DNA of 64,000 bases from Nemertoderma westbladi (taxonomy: Eukaryota > Xenacoelomorpha > Nemertodermatida > Nemertodermatidae): the NCBI GenBank assembly GCA_032718475.1, contig JAUCBJ010007486.1:1-64000 (forward strand). Direction: 5' to 3'. A program made the translations under genes and the position numbers. A model generated the notes under the pieces. The model saw only the letters and a list, made by a program, of their open reading frames with translations. It was not told where the DNA came from and did not search any database. How positions within the stretch are numbered: the first letter of the stretch is position 1; the number at the start of each line of letters is the position of its first letter. This document shows, piece after piece, positions 1 to 11,880 of the stretch.

Positions 1-206
1 TTATTGGTTAGACGAGAACTTATTAGGTTGGCAGAAGGATATTAACGGGTATTGGTCTGTTCAACAGTTCTGCTGTTAGTATAGAGGTCGCGGTTGTTTA
101 TCACCCTCCTCTAAACTAGGCACTTTATAAAATTTCATATACACTATATGTTCATAATTACGCCAGCCGCACGCACTTCATCTTTAGTTTATTAAAAAAA
201 AAAAGG

Positions 207-915
207 AATGCGGGATGTTGGCTAGACGCGATTCCCTGCAGTTCCCTAGGTCTCACGCTTTCTAACTCTCAGCTCCGCCTATCAATCGCTACCCGCCTCG
301 GCTGCAAATTTACCGAGCCCCACGCCTGCACCAGGTGTGGAAGCCCAGTCCATGCGGATGGACTACCCGGCCTTTATTGCCAGAAGAGTGCTGGCCGATT
401 CGCCCGCCATTCAATGTTGAATGAGATTGTGAAGCGTGGGTTGGCCAGCTGTAATATCCCCTCTATTCTAGAACCACCCGGCCTCTCTAGAACAAATGGT
501 AAACGGGTAGATGGGATGACTCTAGTACCTTGGGAGAGCGGAAAGACTTTGACCTGGGACGCCTCTGTGGTGGACCCCCTCGCACCAAGCCACTTATCCA
601 CCAGCCAGAATGAGGGAGGACGGACGCGTTGCCCAGGAACAGGAGAAAATAAAAACACGAAAGTACCTGGATCTTATAGACTGTAGTTATCAATTTACTC
701 CTGTTGCGTTTGAGACCTTTGGCCGACCAGGACCAGCCACTGCAACCTTCCTGAAAGACCTAGGAAGACGACTCCACAACGCTACCATGGAGCCACGATC
801 CCATCGATTCCTGTTGCAGAGGCTGTCAATAGCAATCTTAATGGGTAACGCCGCATCTATCCTGGGAACAGTAGACTCTAGTAACTCTGATGGGCTTTTT
901 GATTTACTCGAATAA
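207..915 (+). pseudogene. Decayed C-terminal tail of a reverse-transcriptase-type retroelement protein
   Basis: Conceptual translation from about 207 gives a recognisable retroelement tail: WLDAIP, then LGLTLSN, a Cys/His cluster (CKFTEPHACTRCG), YCQKSAGRFARH, LNEIVKRGLASC, an 'NGKRVDGMTLVPW' block and, near the end, LQRLSIAILMGNAASILGT. This order of blocks is familiar from the region after the RT domain in abundant invertebrate 'RT-domain' repeat proteins. The reading frame changes at about 610-640, so the chain is broken, and no RT catalytic core lies upstream in the window. It is a dead 5'-truncated copy. The exact clade cannot be assigned from this tail. Confidence 0.72.
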
Positions 916-1184
916 ATACAACCATTACGTAATAATTTCACCTAATACTTCTAGATCAGTAACAATTACTGAAAGAGACATAAAATAATTAAGTTTGTTT
1001 TAAATAAAAAATTCTTCTAAATAACTTTACTTGGAAATTTTAAATACAGAAATTTCAGTTTATTAAATATTAGTTTTATTGCACCGTTAAAGATTAAATA
1101 AAGTTTGGATGGTACTCATGCCCTCATTCTTCTTAATTATATGTATATCATATAATTTATTACAGGCTAGGCATAGTTTGTCTA

Positions 1185-1945
1185 GCTACATTAGCACAAC
1201 ATTAGCTAGCCAGATAATATACACACTGGCCAATATTGCGGTTAAACCTAGTCATATAATTGATTACACTGAGTTCAGTTAGCACAATATTAGTTAGCCA
1301 GATAATATACACACTCGCCATGGTTACACCTAGTCATATAATTGATGACACTGTAGTTGAGTTGTTAGCAGAACATTAGTTAGCCAGATAATATACAGAC
1401 ACACCAATATTGGTTACACCTTGTCATATAATTGATTACACTGCAGTTGTGTTGTTAGCACAATATTAGCTAGCCAGATAATATACACACTCGCCATGGT
1501 TACACCTAGTCATATAATTGATGACACTGTAGTTGAGTTGTTAGCACAACATTAGTTAGCCAGATAATATACAAACACAAATATTGGTTACACCTTGTCA
1601 TATAATTGATTACACTGTAGTTGTGTTGTTAGCACAATATTAGCTAGCCAGATAATATACACACTCGCCAATATTGCGGTTAAACCTGGTGATATAATTG
1701 ATTACACTGAGTTCAGTTAGCACAATATTAGTTAGCCAGATAATATACACACACACCAATATTGGTTACACCTTGTCATATAATTGATTACACTAAGATC
1801 AGTTAGCACAATATTAGCTAGCCAGATAATATACACACTCGCCATGGTTACACCTAGTCATATAATTGATTACACTGTAGTTCTGTTAGCACAATATTAG
1901 TTAGCCAGTTAATATACACGCTCTCCAATATTGGTTTTAATAATA
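1185..1945. repeat. Tandem repeat, about 88-bp unit, about 9 copies
   Basis: A unit containing TTAGCACAATATTAG, CCAGATAATATACACAC and GTCATATAATTGATTACACT recurs about every 85-90 bp. Units alternate between two subtypes, one with CCAATATTG and one with CGCCATGGTTACACC, which suggests a higher-order dimer. There is no coding potential. The following stretch to 2404 holds no supportable gene; two short overlapping ORFs there have no recognisable motif. Confidence 0.8.
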
Positions 1946-2409
1946 ATAATAATTGGATCTTTACTTGTTATCCAAAGGATATGAAATTACATTCAAAGAA
2001 ATTGAAGGACGTGTTAGATTTAAATACACTTGGTTACATTTTAGTTCAGGTTAGTTAAAAATTGCAATGTTAGTAAAATAATTTGGTGCGCAAAATCAAG
2101 TTGGCCAGCGATAAGTCGAGGATAATGATGTACACGTACTGTTTAAGAGGGGGGAGAACATGTTGTAGGCGTGGCGTGGGCAGGAAATATAGTTGTCGGT
2201 TGTACCTTTGGGGTTAGCGCAAAAAGCGCAGAAACGGGATTCATACAGACTCAATATGGATTTTATTATAGATTCAATAATAATGTTAAATATTTTGCAA
2301 GATCAGCCTCTAGATATGACTATACGGAATATAACTTTATGGACTTTATCAACTTTAAGACATGTACCTAACGTTAAAACTACAACACAATCTGTGAACG
2401 GTTGGTGAA

Positions 2410-2905
2410 AATTCTTAGCCCGCGTGTTTTCTTAGCCCGCGAGTATTCTTAGCCCGCGAGTATTCTTAGCCCGCCGGTATTCTTAGGCCGCGAGTATTCT
2501 CAGCCCGCGGGTATTCTTAGCCAGTAAGTATTCTTAGCCCGCGAGTTAGTAAAGGAGCAGGTTAGTAAAGGAGCAGGTTTCAGAGGCGTATTGGGGCAAC
2601 CAAGACAATAAACGTTATTGTTTTGCAGGCTAAGAATACCCACGGGCAGAGAATACCAACGGGCTAAGAATACCCATGGGCTAAGAATACTCGCGGGCTA
2701 AGAAAACCCATGTGCTAAGAATACCCACGGGCTAAGAATACGCACGGGCTAAGAATACGCACGGGCTAAGAATACACGCGGTCTAAGAATACGCACGGGC
2801 TAAGACTACACGCGGTCTAAGAATACCCACGGGCTAAGAATGCACGAGGGCTAAGAATACATGCGGGCTAAGAACACCCACCGGCTAAGAATTCCTGAGA
2901 CCCTG
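2410..2905. repeat. Two oppositely oriented arrays of a 15-20 bp unit
   Basis: From 2410 to about 2545 the unit ATTCTTAGCCCGCGAGT is repeated head to tail. From about 2630 to 2895 its reverse complement (ACGGGCTAAGAATACCCAC and variants) is repeated at least 12 times. The 90-bp centre (about 2545-2630) contains two copies of TAGTAAAGGAGCAGGTT. The two arms are complementary and can form a long imperfect hairpin or cruciform. Confidence 0.8.
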
Positions 2906-2916
2906 TGAACTCATGG

Positions 2917-3053
2917 AATCAATACACCTAACATAAAATTCTTGGAATTGATACACCTACCAGTAATCTTATGGAAACAATACACCTAACAGTAATCGGG
3001 TGGAAGCGATACACCTAACAGTATACGGGTGGAAGTGATACACCTAACATGTA
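2917..3053. repeat. Tandem repeat, about 30-bp unit, 5 copies
   Basis: ATACACCTA occurs at 2921, 2951, 2980, 3009 and 3039, each preceded by a GGAA-containing segment. The last copy, ATACACCTAACAT, is found inverted as ATGTTAGGTGTAT at 3252-3264, so 3039-3264 is bracketed by a 13-bp inverted repeat. Confidence 0.7.
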
Positions 3054-3275
3054 TATTTACTATATATTCCCATTGCAGCTGCATGGGGGCGCAAGGTAAA
3101 AAAACACACTGAAAATTTATCTGGCAAATTAAATTCACCTAACATAGCTTGAAACTTTGCGACATGATTTTTTTCGTAATTTGAGACAACTGTTAGCGGA
3201 AAGTGTTAGCACAATTGCGAAGTTAGCACAATGATTGTGGGAATCTGGCGAAATGTTAGGTGTATTACGCGTTTG

Positions 3276-3302
3276 CACGCGCACACACACACACACACAC
3301 CC
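3276..3302. repeat. (CA)n microsatellite
   Basis: A CA dinucleotide run directly follows the 3252-3264 inverted repeat copy. Confidence 0.85.
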
Positions 3303-6135
3303 CTCTTTGTACAACCCCCATTCTGGGGACCGTTATTTCTATCGGTCGGTTTTGGGGTCGATATTGATTCCCTTATAACTTCTTTATTCTTGGTTTAAAT
3401 TAAATTATTTTGGCACCAATAGACTCAGGAGACCATTTTACGTCATTCTATTGTTTCAAAATTTATCAACTCTAAAGATTGCTAATTTGTTACTCATAGG
3501 TTGAACTGGGGTCCTCAAACATACACATTTCACTGGTGTGTTTAAGTTTTTCTCCAATCACGACCCGGTCCCCAGTGTGATTGAGCACATTTCAGGTAGA
3601 GTTTACACAATCATTAACTCTACCGAATGTTAAACATTTAACAATGTGCAGCCGTGTCAGACAATATGTGATTGGATAACAAATAATGTTCTGGAATATT
3701 CTTGAGAAATAGAAAGGGTTTAATGTGCAGGCAGCCATAATCTTCAAACCCTTGTATTCGTAACTAACTCCGCAATATGATTTTGATGTGAGGAAACAAT
3801 ACGTAGATTTAATTTTGCTACCAATTTTAACTAAATATTTTAATATTTTTATTGCTATTTGTGATAATAATCAAAATAACCAATGAACTTGAAATAAATA
3901 ATTAACTAAACCTAAGAAACATTTATTTAATTTCGCAGTATGTAGTGCCTAATAATAGTATATTATTGACTACATGATGTTCGTAACATTAATACAGTCA
4001 GATAATATAGTTAAATGCTTTAATTCTGAATTACTTAATATATAAGAAGAAAACAATACATGTATTATTTCGTTTCTAAAATTTATATTTTAATAAGCGA
4101 TTCATTTATTTCGTACTGAATATTTAGAAAAATTGATGTTGATGTAGATTGCATTTTAGCTACCAATTCATTCCGGGGACGTCCCCGGATTGTTAATCGT
4201 CCCCGGTTTGTCGCTGTGTATTCATGCTATTGTCCCCGGTATGAATCAGGTACAACTTAATCCTGTGTAATCCGTATCCGTATGTAATGTATATTTTTGA
4301 ATACATATGATTGCATGAACATATCAAGTAGGATAGGGTACTAAGCAAGTTAAATTCTTTAGTACTAAATACATAAAAATGAAAACATACGATACGTTGG
4401 CCTAGGTATTATTTTAAGGCCCCGCGGTAGCGCTACATGGACATGATTTTTATATTGCCTTGTTAGAGCAACTTCTCATTGTCAGAAACGACCATAACTT
4501 GGTATGAAGGTCAATGGAAGATTTGTAATTATGAATAAAAATAAAAAAATTCAAATTTTTCAAAAATTTGGAAAAATATTAACAAATATTGACAAATTTT
4601 TGGACAAAAATCCAAAAACCTTCATCAGATTCAATCTTGAGTATTTTCCTTTCTAATTTTTCAAATCGCATCAAAAATGTATGCTCTTTCGATATCTCGA
4701 AGCAAAATTTCAAAAATTAATTAACAATTGTCATTTTGGTGCTGTTTTTTGTTTTGTTTATTGTTTAATTTTGACAAATTAAAAATTATAAATATTTTAT
4801 TCAATTTTGGCCAATTATTTCCATATTGGAATAAAACAATCAGAATTCGAGATCGAGATATCTGAAGAAGAGCACATCAGAGAACCCCTCTGAGCAAAAT
4901 TTTTGAAAATTTATTGAAAATTGAATTGTCTGAAGCTATTTTTATGCAAAAAAAAACCATTCCGAGATAATTGCCTTTAAAATTTGAACCTTCCCGCGCA
5001 AAAATTGTCTGTTAATATGTGAGAAAGTTTGTCAATATATAGGTATCAACAAGAAAGCATAAACCATGCTAAAAATTTTGCTATGGGGGTATTCCTGGTA
5101 GCTGATTTCATTTCTGAGGTCAGTTTTCAATTTTAATGAAATCTAGTTTGTCTGAATGTTTGTCTGTCGGTCTTTCTGACCATCCGACTTATCTGTCTGT
5201 CAAATATTAGAAAAAGGCACAGCATTGAGCTAAAAGTTTAGCTATAGGGGTTTTCCTGGTCGCAGAATTCATTTCGAGTGTCAATTTTAACATTTGATGA
5301 CTTCCAAATTGTCTGTTTCGCTGTCAGACTGTCGGTTATATTTTGACAGACAGACTGACAGGCATACAGACAGAACCGACGAGGGCAAATTTGATTAATG
5401 GCATCAGAAATGAAGTCACCGACCACGAAAACCCACACAGGGAATTTTATTAGACAAATCGTATGTTTTTTATTGACGGACAGACATACTGACGGACAAA
5501 CCGACAGTAAAACGGACAGACAGCAATATCTCGATAAATAGGACAGATCTTGCTAAGCGGTTTTCAAATTTGGAATCTTGATAAATCTGCTCTAGATGAA
5601 ATTAGAAAAATTTTTTGAAAAAAATTATTGAAGTAGTGCTACCGGGGCCTTAAGTGTTTTTCTCTAATTCTCTAATTATATCAACTTTGTACAGTTCTAG
5701 AAAAATTGTTATAGGATCAAAAAGTTGAACTTTCTTGGTTATGCCTGGGATTCACAATTTCAAGTTAAGTGCAAACAAGTTTCTATGTATAAAGTTGATA
5801 TAATTGGAGAAAATTACAAACATACTTATAAGAAAGAAGCACTTTATAGCGTTATGACATTTTATAACACTCGCTTCGTTCAGATAATAAACACACTCTG
5901 GCCGACCTCTAAAAAGTGCTACTTTTTACAAAGTGTATTAATAGTAAATGAAATCAATGTATAAAATAATTGTAAATACATGGATGTTAACGTGTTTATG
6001 GGGTTGAAAAGGAAGGAGAAAAGGTATTGAATACAAGAAGAAGAAGGTGGAATAACACGGAAGTTATCAAATCTTACCCAAAACGAAGCAGAGCAACTAG
6101 AAGATTGGACAATAAAGCAGAGATACAGAGCGATA
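3303..6135. other. Non-coding AT-rich stretch, no supportable gene
   Basis: Apart from the palindromic repeat at 4167-4251, this stretch is AT-rich. At 5100-5530 it contains a low-complexity zone rich in GACAGACAGAC and its complement TCTGTCTGTC, able to fold back on itself. Short ORFs at 5238-5438 and 5725-5964 show no motif or coding character. I see no gene here. It is intergenic or upstream intronic DNA. Confidence 0.6.
4167..4251. repeat. Dispersed repeat with a 16-bp perfect palindrome (copy 1)
   Basis: CATTCCGGGGACGTCCCCGG starts a segment of about 85 bp that is nearly identical to 9655-9740. The core CCGGGGACGTCCCCGG at 4173-4188 is a perfect palindrome. A related GTCCCCGG also occurs at its 3' side. 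It is probably the conserved end of a larger interspersed element. Confidence 0.75.
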
Positions 6136-6136
6136 T

Positions 6137-6481
6137 TGAAGGTTAAAGAAGTGGGTGGGGCAGGGTCGTTGGAGTTTAAAGGAGTGGGTGGGGCAGGGCT
6201 GTCTGAGTTTAAAGGAGTGAGTGGGGCAGGGTTGTCGGAGGTTGAAGGAGTGGGTGGGGCAGGGTCATTTGAGTTTAAAGGAGTGAGTGGGGCAGGGTTG
6301 TCGGAGGTTGAAGGAGTGGGTGGGGCAGGGTCATTTGAGTTTAAAGGAGTGGCTGGTGCAGGGTTGTCGGAGTTTAAAGGAGTGAGTGGGGCAGGGTTGT
6401 CGGAGTTTTAAGTAGTGAGTGGGACAGGGTTGTCGGATGTCGAAGGAGTGGGTGGGGCAGGGTCATTGGAGTTTAAAGGAG
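6137..6481 (+). repeat. 33-bp minisatellite, first block (about 10 units)
   Basis: Units of the form GGAGTGGGTGGGGCAGGG followed by TCGTTGGAGTTTAAA. The period is 33 bp, a multiple of three, so several frames on both strands stay open and mimic a protein of repeated GVSGAGLSEFK. It has no start context or splice signals, and an identical array continues after the RT fragment, so this is one minisatellite and not a gene. Confidence 0.85.
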
Positions 6482-7450
6482 TCACCATTCTTGTTCATTA
6501 TTGTGGTTGACTATGTTCTACGCATGTCCTTATATCATTATAATGATGATGGGGTGATGATAACTCCACCTACTGGCTCCAGAAGTCGAGGAAATCCTGC
6601 CAAGTACCTAACTGATCTAGACTCTGCTGATGACTTAGGAGTACTCTCAGAATCATTAGAGGGAGCCCAACGGCTCCTCAGCTCATTAGAACATGCTGCT
6701 TCTAGTGTTGGTCTTTTTATTAACTCCAGAAAGACCAAAATTCTGACAGTTAACTTTGAAAGTCCTCAGCAAGTCTCTGATCGGATGAGCATAAGCTCAA
6801 AGGATGGTATGCTTGAGCATGTGGACGACTTCTGTTACCTGGGATCATGGATCCGGAAGTCAGGTGAGGACCTTCGAATACGTAAGGGAAAGGCATGGGC
6901 AGCCTTGAATAGGCTTTCCAGGATTTGGAAGTCACCGAGAATTAATCGGAAACTTAAGGTCCGATTATTTAGAGCAGCAGTAGTTCCAGTACTCCTCTAC
7001 GGGAGTCCATGCTGGGCTCTAACTGCTGAGGACACCAAATCTCTGGATGGCACATTCACAAGAATGCTACGCCGGGTTCATTGTGTCAAGTACAATGCAC
7101 ACATCTCCAACCAGACACTATATAACATTGGAGGTGTCTCATTGGTTCCCCCAAGCTTGACACTAGAACAAAATCGCCTCCGCTTTGCAGGACATTGCTT
7201 TCGCCGTGAGGACCAGCCAGTGCATAATCTTGTACTTTGGCAGCCTCATGGAGTGAATAAGCATGGTAGACAGCCCATGACTTTCTTGAGACGCATCTTA
7301 AAGGACACTGGCCTTAAAGATGCGGATGATCTAGCAAATGTCATGGGTGATAGGGAGTTGTGGCGGTGCAATTTTGTTGACAAGCCGGCACAGCATTCTT
7401 AAAAATGCAGCTGCAATGCAGCATGCCGATCCTAGTAGTAGTAGTAGTAG
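6482..7450 (+). pseudogene. 5'-truncated RTE-like non-LTR retrotransposon (RT C-terminal half)
   Basis: An open frame of about 305 residues from SPFLFIIVVDYVLR to the stop at 7400. It has the RT palm motif C region degenerated to LTDLDSADDLG (family YADD), then INSRKTKIL, DFCYLGSWI, GKAWAALNRL, RLFRAAVVPVLLYGS, RMLRR and RLRFAGHCFRR. These are the standard blocks of the thumb and C-terminal part of RTE-type and related RTs. The N-terminal endonuclease and RT fingers are missing. A (TAG)6 run at 7433-7450 is the short tandem 3' tail typical of RTE elements. It inserted into the 33-bp minisatellite: array sequence stops at 6481 and resumes at 7451. The Tyr of the catalytic motif is replaced, so the copy is dead. 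Confidence 0.8.
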
Positions 7451-8668
7451 GGGCAGGGTTGTCCGAGGTTGAAGGAGTGGGTGGGGCAGAGTCGTTGGAG
7501 GTTGAAGGAGTGGGTGGGGCGAGATCGTTGGAGGTTGAAGGAGTGGGTGGGGCAGGGTCATTGGAATTTAAAGGAGTGAGTGGGGCAGTGTTGTCGGAGT
7601 TTAAAGGAGTGAGTGGGGCAGGGTTGTCGGAGTTTAAAGGAGTGAGTGGGGCAGGGTTGTCGGAGGTTTAAGGAGTGGGTGAGGCAGGGTCGTTGAAGGT
7701 TGATGGAGTGGGTGGGGCAGGGTCGTTGAAGGTTGAAGGAGTGGGTGGCGCAGGGTTGTTGAAGGTTGAAGGAGTGGGTGGGGCAGAGTCATTGGAGTTT
7801 AAAGGAGTGAGTGGGGCAGGGTCGTCTGAGTTTAAAGGAGTGAGTGAGGCAGGGTTGTCGGAGGTTGAAGGAGTGGGTGGGGCAGGGTCATTTGAGTTTA
7901 AAGGAGTGAGTGGGGCAGGGTTGTCGGAGGTCGAAGGAGTGGGTGGGGCAGGGTCATTTGAGTTTAAAGGAGTGAGTGGGGCAGGGTTGTCTGAGTTTAA
8001 AGGAGTGAGTGGGGCAGGGTTGTCGGAGGTTGAAGGAGTCGGTGGGGCAGGGTCATTTGAGTTTAAAGGAGTGAGTGGGGCAGGGTTGTCGGAGGTTGAA
8101 GGAGTGGGTGGGGCAGGGTCATTGGAGTTTAAAGGAGTGGCTGGGGCAGGATTGTCGGAGTTTAAAGGAGTGGGTGGGGCAGGGTCATTGGAGTTTAAAG
8201 GAGTGAGTGGGGCAGGGTTGTCGGAGGTTGAAGGAGTGGGTGGGGCAGGGTCATTGGAGTTAAAAGGAGTGGCTGGGGCAGGATTGTCGGAGTTTAAAGG
8301 AGTGGGTGGGGCAGGGTTGTCGGAGGTTGAAGGAGTGAGTGGGGCAGGGTCGTCTGAGTTTAAAGGTGTGAGTGGGGCAGGGTTGTCGGATGTTGAAGGA
8401 GTGGGTGGGGCAGGGTTGTCCGAGGTTGAAGGAGTGGGTGGGACGAGGTCGTTGGGGGTTGAAGGAGTGGGTGGGGCAGGGTTGTCGGAGTTTTAAGTAG
8501 TGAGTGGGGCAGGGTCGTCTGAGTTTAAAGGTGTGAGTGTGGCAGGGTTGTCGGATGTTGAAGGAGTGGGTGGGGCAGGGTTGTCTGAGGTTGAAGGAGT
8601 GGGTGGGACGAGGTCGTTGGGGGTTGAAGGAGTGGATGGGGCAGGGTCGTTGGAGGAGGATAGGGTTT
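7451..8668 (+). repeat. 33-bp minisatellite, second block (about 37 units)
   Basis: Continuation of the array at 6137. Two main unit types (…TTGTCGGAGGTTGAA and …TCATTTGAGTTTAAA) alternate irregularly, with dimer-level duplications. Reading frames on both strands stay open over hundreds of bases only because the period is divisible by three and the unit lacks stops. Confidence 0.85.
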
Positions 8669-8972
8669 GGGGGCAAGGTTAACTGCGTCTGTTGTTGTTA
8701 TGCAAACCATGCGTTCATGGCATGACTTATTTGATACATCAGATTTAACTACCACCAATGTTCTTGATATTGTTAAGGAGTTTACATGGTGCAGCAACTA
8801 TGCTGAACTTGCAGATTGCATCAGTGAGCATCATGTCAGCAATCCGGCATTGAGTAACTGTGACATGGTCTGTGGTGATTCTCAAGAAGATAAAAACAAT
8901 CTATGCAATTCTGATACTGATTCGGGAAATGTTTCTGGTAAAGATGATATGGATGTATTTTCAAGTAACTGA
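8667..8972 (+). CDS. Uncertain 101-codon ORF after the minisatellite
   Basis: An open frame with non-repetitive, acidic content (WHDLFDTSDLTTTNVLDIVKE, CSNYAELADCISEHH, a Ser/Asp-rich end). I do not recognise the family. The sequence is less biased than the flanks and could be the last part of a decayed transposase or an exon. No acceptor-donor pair was convincing. Low confidence that it is real. Confidence 0.25.
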   Translation: MGARLTASVVVMQTMRSWHDLFDTSDLTTTNVLDIVKEFTWCSNYAELADCISEHHVSNPALSNCDMVCGDSQEDKNNLCNSDTDSGNVSGKDDMDVFSSN

Positions 8973-9654
8973 ATTTGAATTTGAGTCAGAATCAGCTTAT
9001 ACAAATTATAGCAAGAAAACGAAACGTAACGTTCTTAATGAATGTCCTTCATGAACCACTTTCAATTGTATATTGCAAATGTATATCAAGTTGTTTATCA
9101 GGAAAATTTGTCATAAAATTATATATTCGATTTGATTTCTTATTGTTTGTTGAAATAATAGATAATAGAAATGAAATGAATGAAATAATAGCAGTGAGGG
9201 GCGCCATTCTGCTTTAAAACACGATTACTAAAGTATTTGATTTCCAAATTGGCACATTCGACATATATATATTCTACTTACTTAAAATTAATCTCTACTT
9301 TTTAGGTGACAATGAATTCCTAGTCCCCATTTTGAACCATACCACACATACTGCTGCGTTTGGTCAAAATGTTAAATTAGATCACAACATATTAATTACA
9401 TTGTAGATTCCAGTCCCCACATTGAACAACAGCACCCATACTACAACGTGTGTTTGGAATGTTATATTAACTGTATGGAAAAGGGGACACTTGAAACTAT
9501 CGCATTATACTGGGGTCAGTGAAATTTTCAAAACTCAAACACAAATTTACACACGTATTTGACAGGTTTGGGTGGAACAGGGGACATCGCCGAAATGATC
9601 TGAAATTTTCAGAATCCATTAATTTTAGTACGTAGATTCCATTTTTGATATCTT

Positions 9655-9742
9655 TTCATTCCGGGGACGTCCCCGGATTGTAGATCGTCCCCGGTTTGTC
9701 GCTGTGTATTCATGCTATTGTCCCCTGTTTGAACCAGTTCAC

Positions 9743-9781
<39 letters not shown>
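9655..9781. repeat. Dispersed palindromic repeat (copy 2) followed by (CA)n
   Basis: The segment 9655-9740 repeats 4167-4251, including the perfect palindrome at 9661-9676. It is followed at 9744-9781 by a pure CA run. The ORF reading through the CA run on the minus strand is an artefact. Confidence 0.78.
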
Positions 9782-9784
<3 letters not shown>

Positions 9785-10649
9785 TTTTGAAAAACGGCCA
9801 TAGTATAATTATATCAGTTCGCTGATGGCTCGCCATTTGTGTCTCGCCCCACATCCTGGAGAGAACAGAAATCACTGTGTTTTAGTTTTGGTACTATCTA
9901 TAAAAGGGTTGTGGATGTCCGTAAATAACAAGTCATTGAAGGACCGTGTATTATTGCGAGCTATTTTCATGTCAGTCTTGATTCCGAGAAACCAAAACAG
10001 TAAGGGAACTGAAAGGATCACTTATTTGAACTTTTAGAGATACAAAGCCGTTTTAGGAGCTTATCGTAAATCCTGATAAAATAATATATTCAAATAATTT
10101 ACTAAATATTGAAGAAATAGCTAGTGGTTTGTAACTAGTTTTATTATCAATAGCTCCTTTCTTGTCTTTGATAATTGGTATTAATAAACAATGTATTGCT
10201 CTACCTGGAATTACACCATGAATATTCATAGACGTAACTAACTAGGCACTAATTATGCACTGCGCTTCTTCTGGGACTGCGGTTCCTCATAACATAAGCA
10301 ACAAAAGGTCTGATTCGACAGAATTGCAGCCAGGCTTCCAGTTTTTAACTCCTGTTCCATTAAACCTCCCGTAAAAACGTCCAGTCTCCATTTGCCACTC
10401 TAACCTTTGGATATACCTATATTGGATATTCTGACTACAAATGGAATGAATAACCTTTCTGTAAGAATTGCTCGCTGATTGGTATTAAAACTTATTCGTT
10501 AATTGTAATTTCCTAATAAGTTTCTATTAAAAAAAATATATATATATATTATTCATATTCATTCATAAATATTCTATAATAATGTTTTGTGGCTGGTTGA
10601 TTGAATTCAAATTTTTTTATGAAATTTACTTCTATTTAATTTCATTTAG
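9782..10649. other. Intron upstream of the fibrinogen exon, no gene seen
   Basis: AT-rich, with an (AT)n run near 10535-10550. It ends in the acceptor TTTCATTTAG before the fibrinogen-related exon. Upstream exons of that gene could not be identified in the window. Confidence 0.5.
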
Positions 10650-11273
10650 ATGAATGTGAAGAACTGGTTGCCATTAGAAATGGAGATCTTGTGCCAACCG
10701 AATCGAACAGCCTGAACGGTTTCCAACACCATGACAAAACAACAGCAGGAGGTCCGTGGACCATCATCCAAAGGAGGATTGATGGATCAGTTGACTTCAA
10801 TAGAATATGGGATGACTATACTGCAGGATTTGGAAATGTTAACTCTGAATTTTTCCTAGGTTTAGAAAACATCCATACACTTACCTCTGGAGGAGTTCAT
10901 CTTAGGATAGATATGTGTCGTAGCGACGGAGTGTACAGATACGCAGAGTATCATTCATTCTCTGTTGGACCAGCGCCTTTGTATAAGTTGAACATCTCTG
11001 GATACAGCGGTGATGCTGGCGATAATATACTAGTTGAGGACCCACCCTTTAATCAACGTTACTTAAATGACATGGAGTTTTCAACAAAGGATCGTGATAA
11101 ACTCATGCCCCGTAACTGTGCAGAAAGTAATGAAGCGGGATGGTGGTATAATTGGTGTAGCTATTCTACACTCAACGGTGTATTCGGAAAGATTTCGAGT
11201 TCGATTTGGGGTACATTCACATCTACAAAGCCTCTAGCGATTACGGAAATGAAAATAAAGCAACGTGGAAGTG
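10650..11273 (+). CDS. Fibrinogen-related domain (FReD) exon of a host gene
   Basis: The exon lies between acceptor TTTCATTTAG and donor AGTG|GTAAGC. It is 624 bases, exactly 208 codons, phase 1 at both ends. Translation starts (D/N)ECEELV and shows FReD hallmarks: GGPWTIIQRRIDGSVDF, W in IWDDYTAGFG, EFFLGLENIHTLT, the calcium-site-like STKDRDK, and the closing disulphide segment NCAESNEAGWWYNWC followed by LNGVFG. FReDs are secreted carbohydrate- or acetyl-group-binding domains used in invertebrate immunity and matrix proteins. All residues I can check look intact, so this is probably functional. The phase and codon remainder match the exon at 52462. Signal peptide and other exons lie outside or are not recognisable. 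Confidence 0.88.
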
Positions 11274-11880
11274 GTAAGCAAATATATAATTAAATGTGCA
11301 AAGAAAAATGACGGGAATGCGGGGATAGTAAATATTAGGTAATATTTGTGTGCAGTCACGTATGAAGGCACCACCAAGCAAAATTAAGTTAAGGTATAAA
11401 TGACTAACTATATTATAATGTATGACTGACTACATTATAATCCTTCTTCAGGCAAATAGAATATATACAATATAACCGTTAACACGTTAGATATAACTGA
11501 AAGTTTTAAATTTCCCGCCAATTGTAAAGGTTATAAACGTTTGGTTATGGTAAAGAAGGTGTGAGTTGGTAAATGTAAACTAGGTGTGAGGTACAGTAGG
11601 TGCACGCTGGTAAATATTAAAACATTGCAAAGGAGGTAACAATGAAATAATGAAAGAAATATAATTATGCTATGCCTTAATAGTAATATTATGAATATGA
11701 ATATGTTTGAATATATGTGTGAATTAGCGTTCCTGGCATGACCCTACCAGTAATTTATTTATTTATATTACGACTGCATCAGTGTCTCGTGTCTTTGTTA
11801 CATGTACGTACAGTGCAATATAATTTTTATTTTTTTTAATTTTATTTGTTGTTTGTAAAGTAGGCCTACGGTTGAATATT
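11274..11880. other. Start of the 41-kb intron, no gene seen
   Basis: AT-rich intronic sequence after the donor GTAAGC at 11274. No motif or coding frame was found. Confidence 0.5.

Noticed and set aside
2410-2905. CRISPR array
   Set aside because: Units vary, have no unique spacers of constant length, and the two halves face each other in eukaryotic DNA.
7675-8496. Collagen-like GVSGAGLSEFK protein from the minisatellite
   Set aside because: Period divisible by three keeps frames open by chance; broken by TAA at several units and by an inserted retroelement; no splice or start context.
9609-9875. ORF with a Cys-Val run
   Set aside because: Reads through the CA microsatellite.
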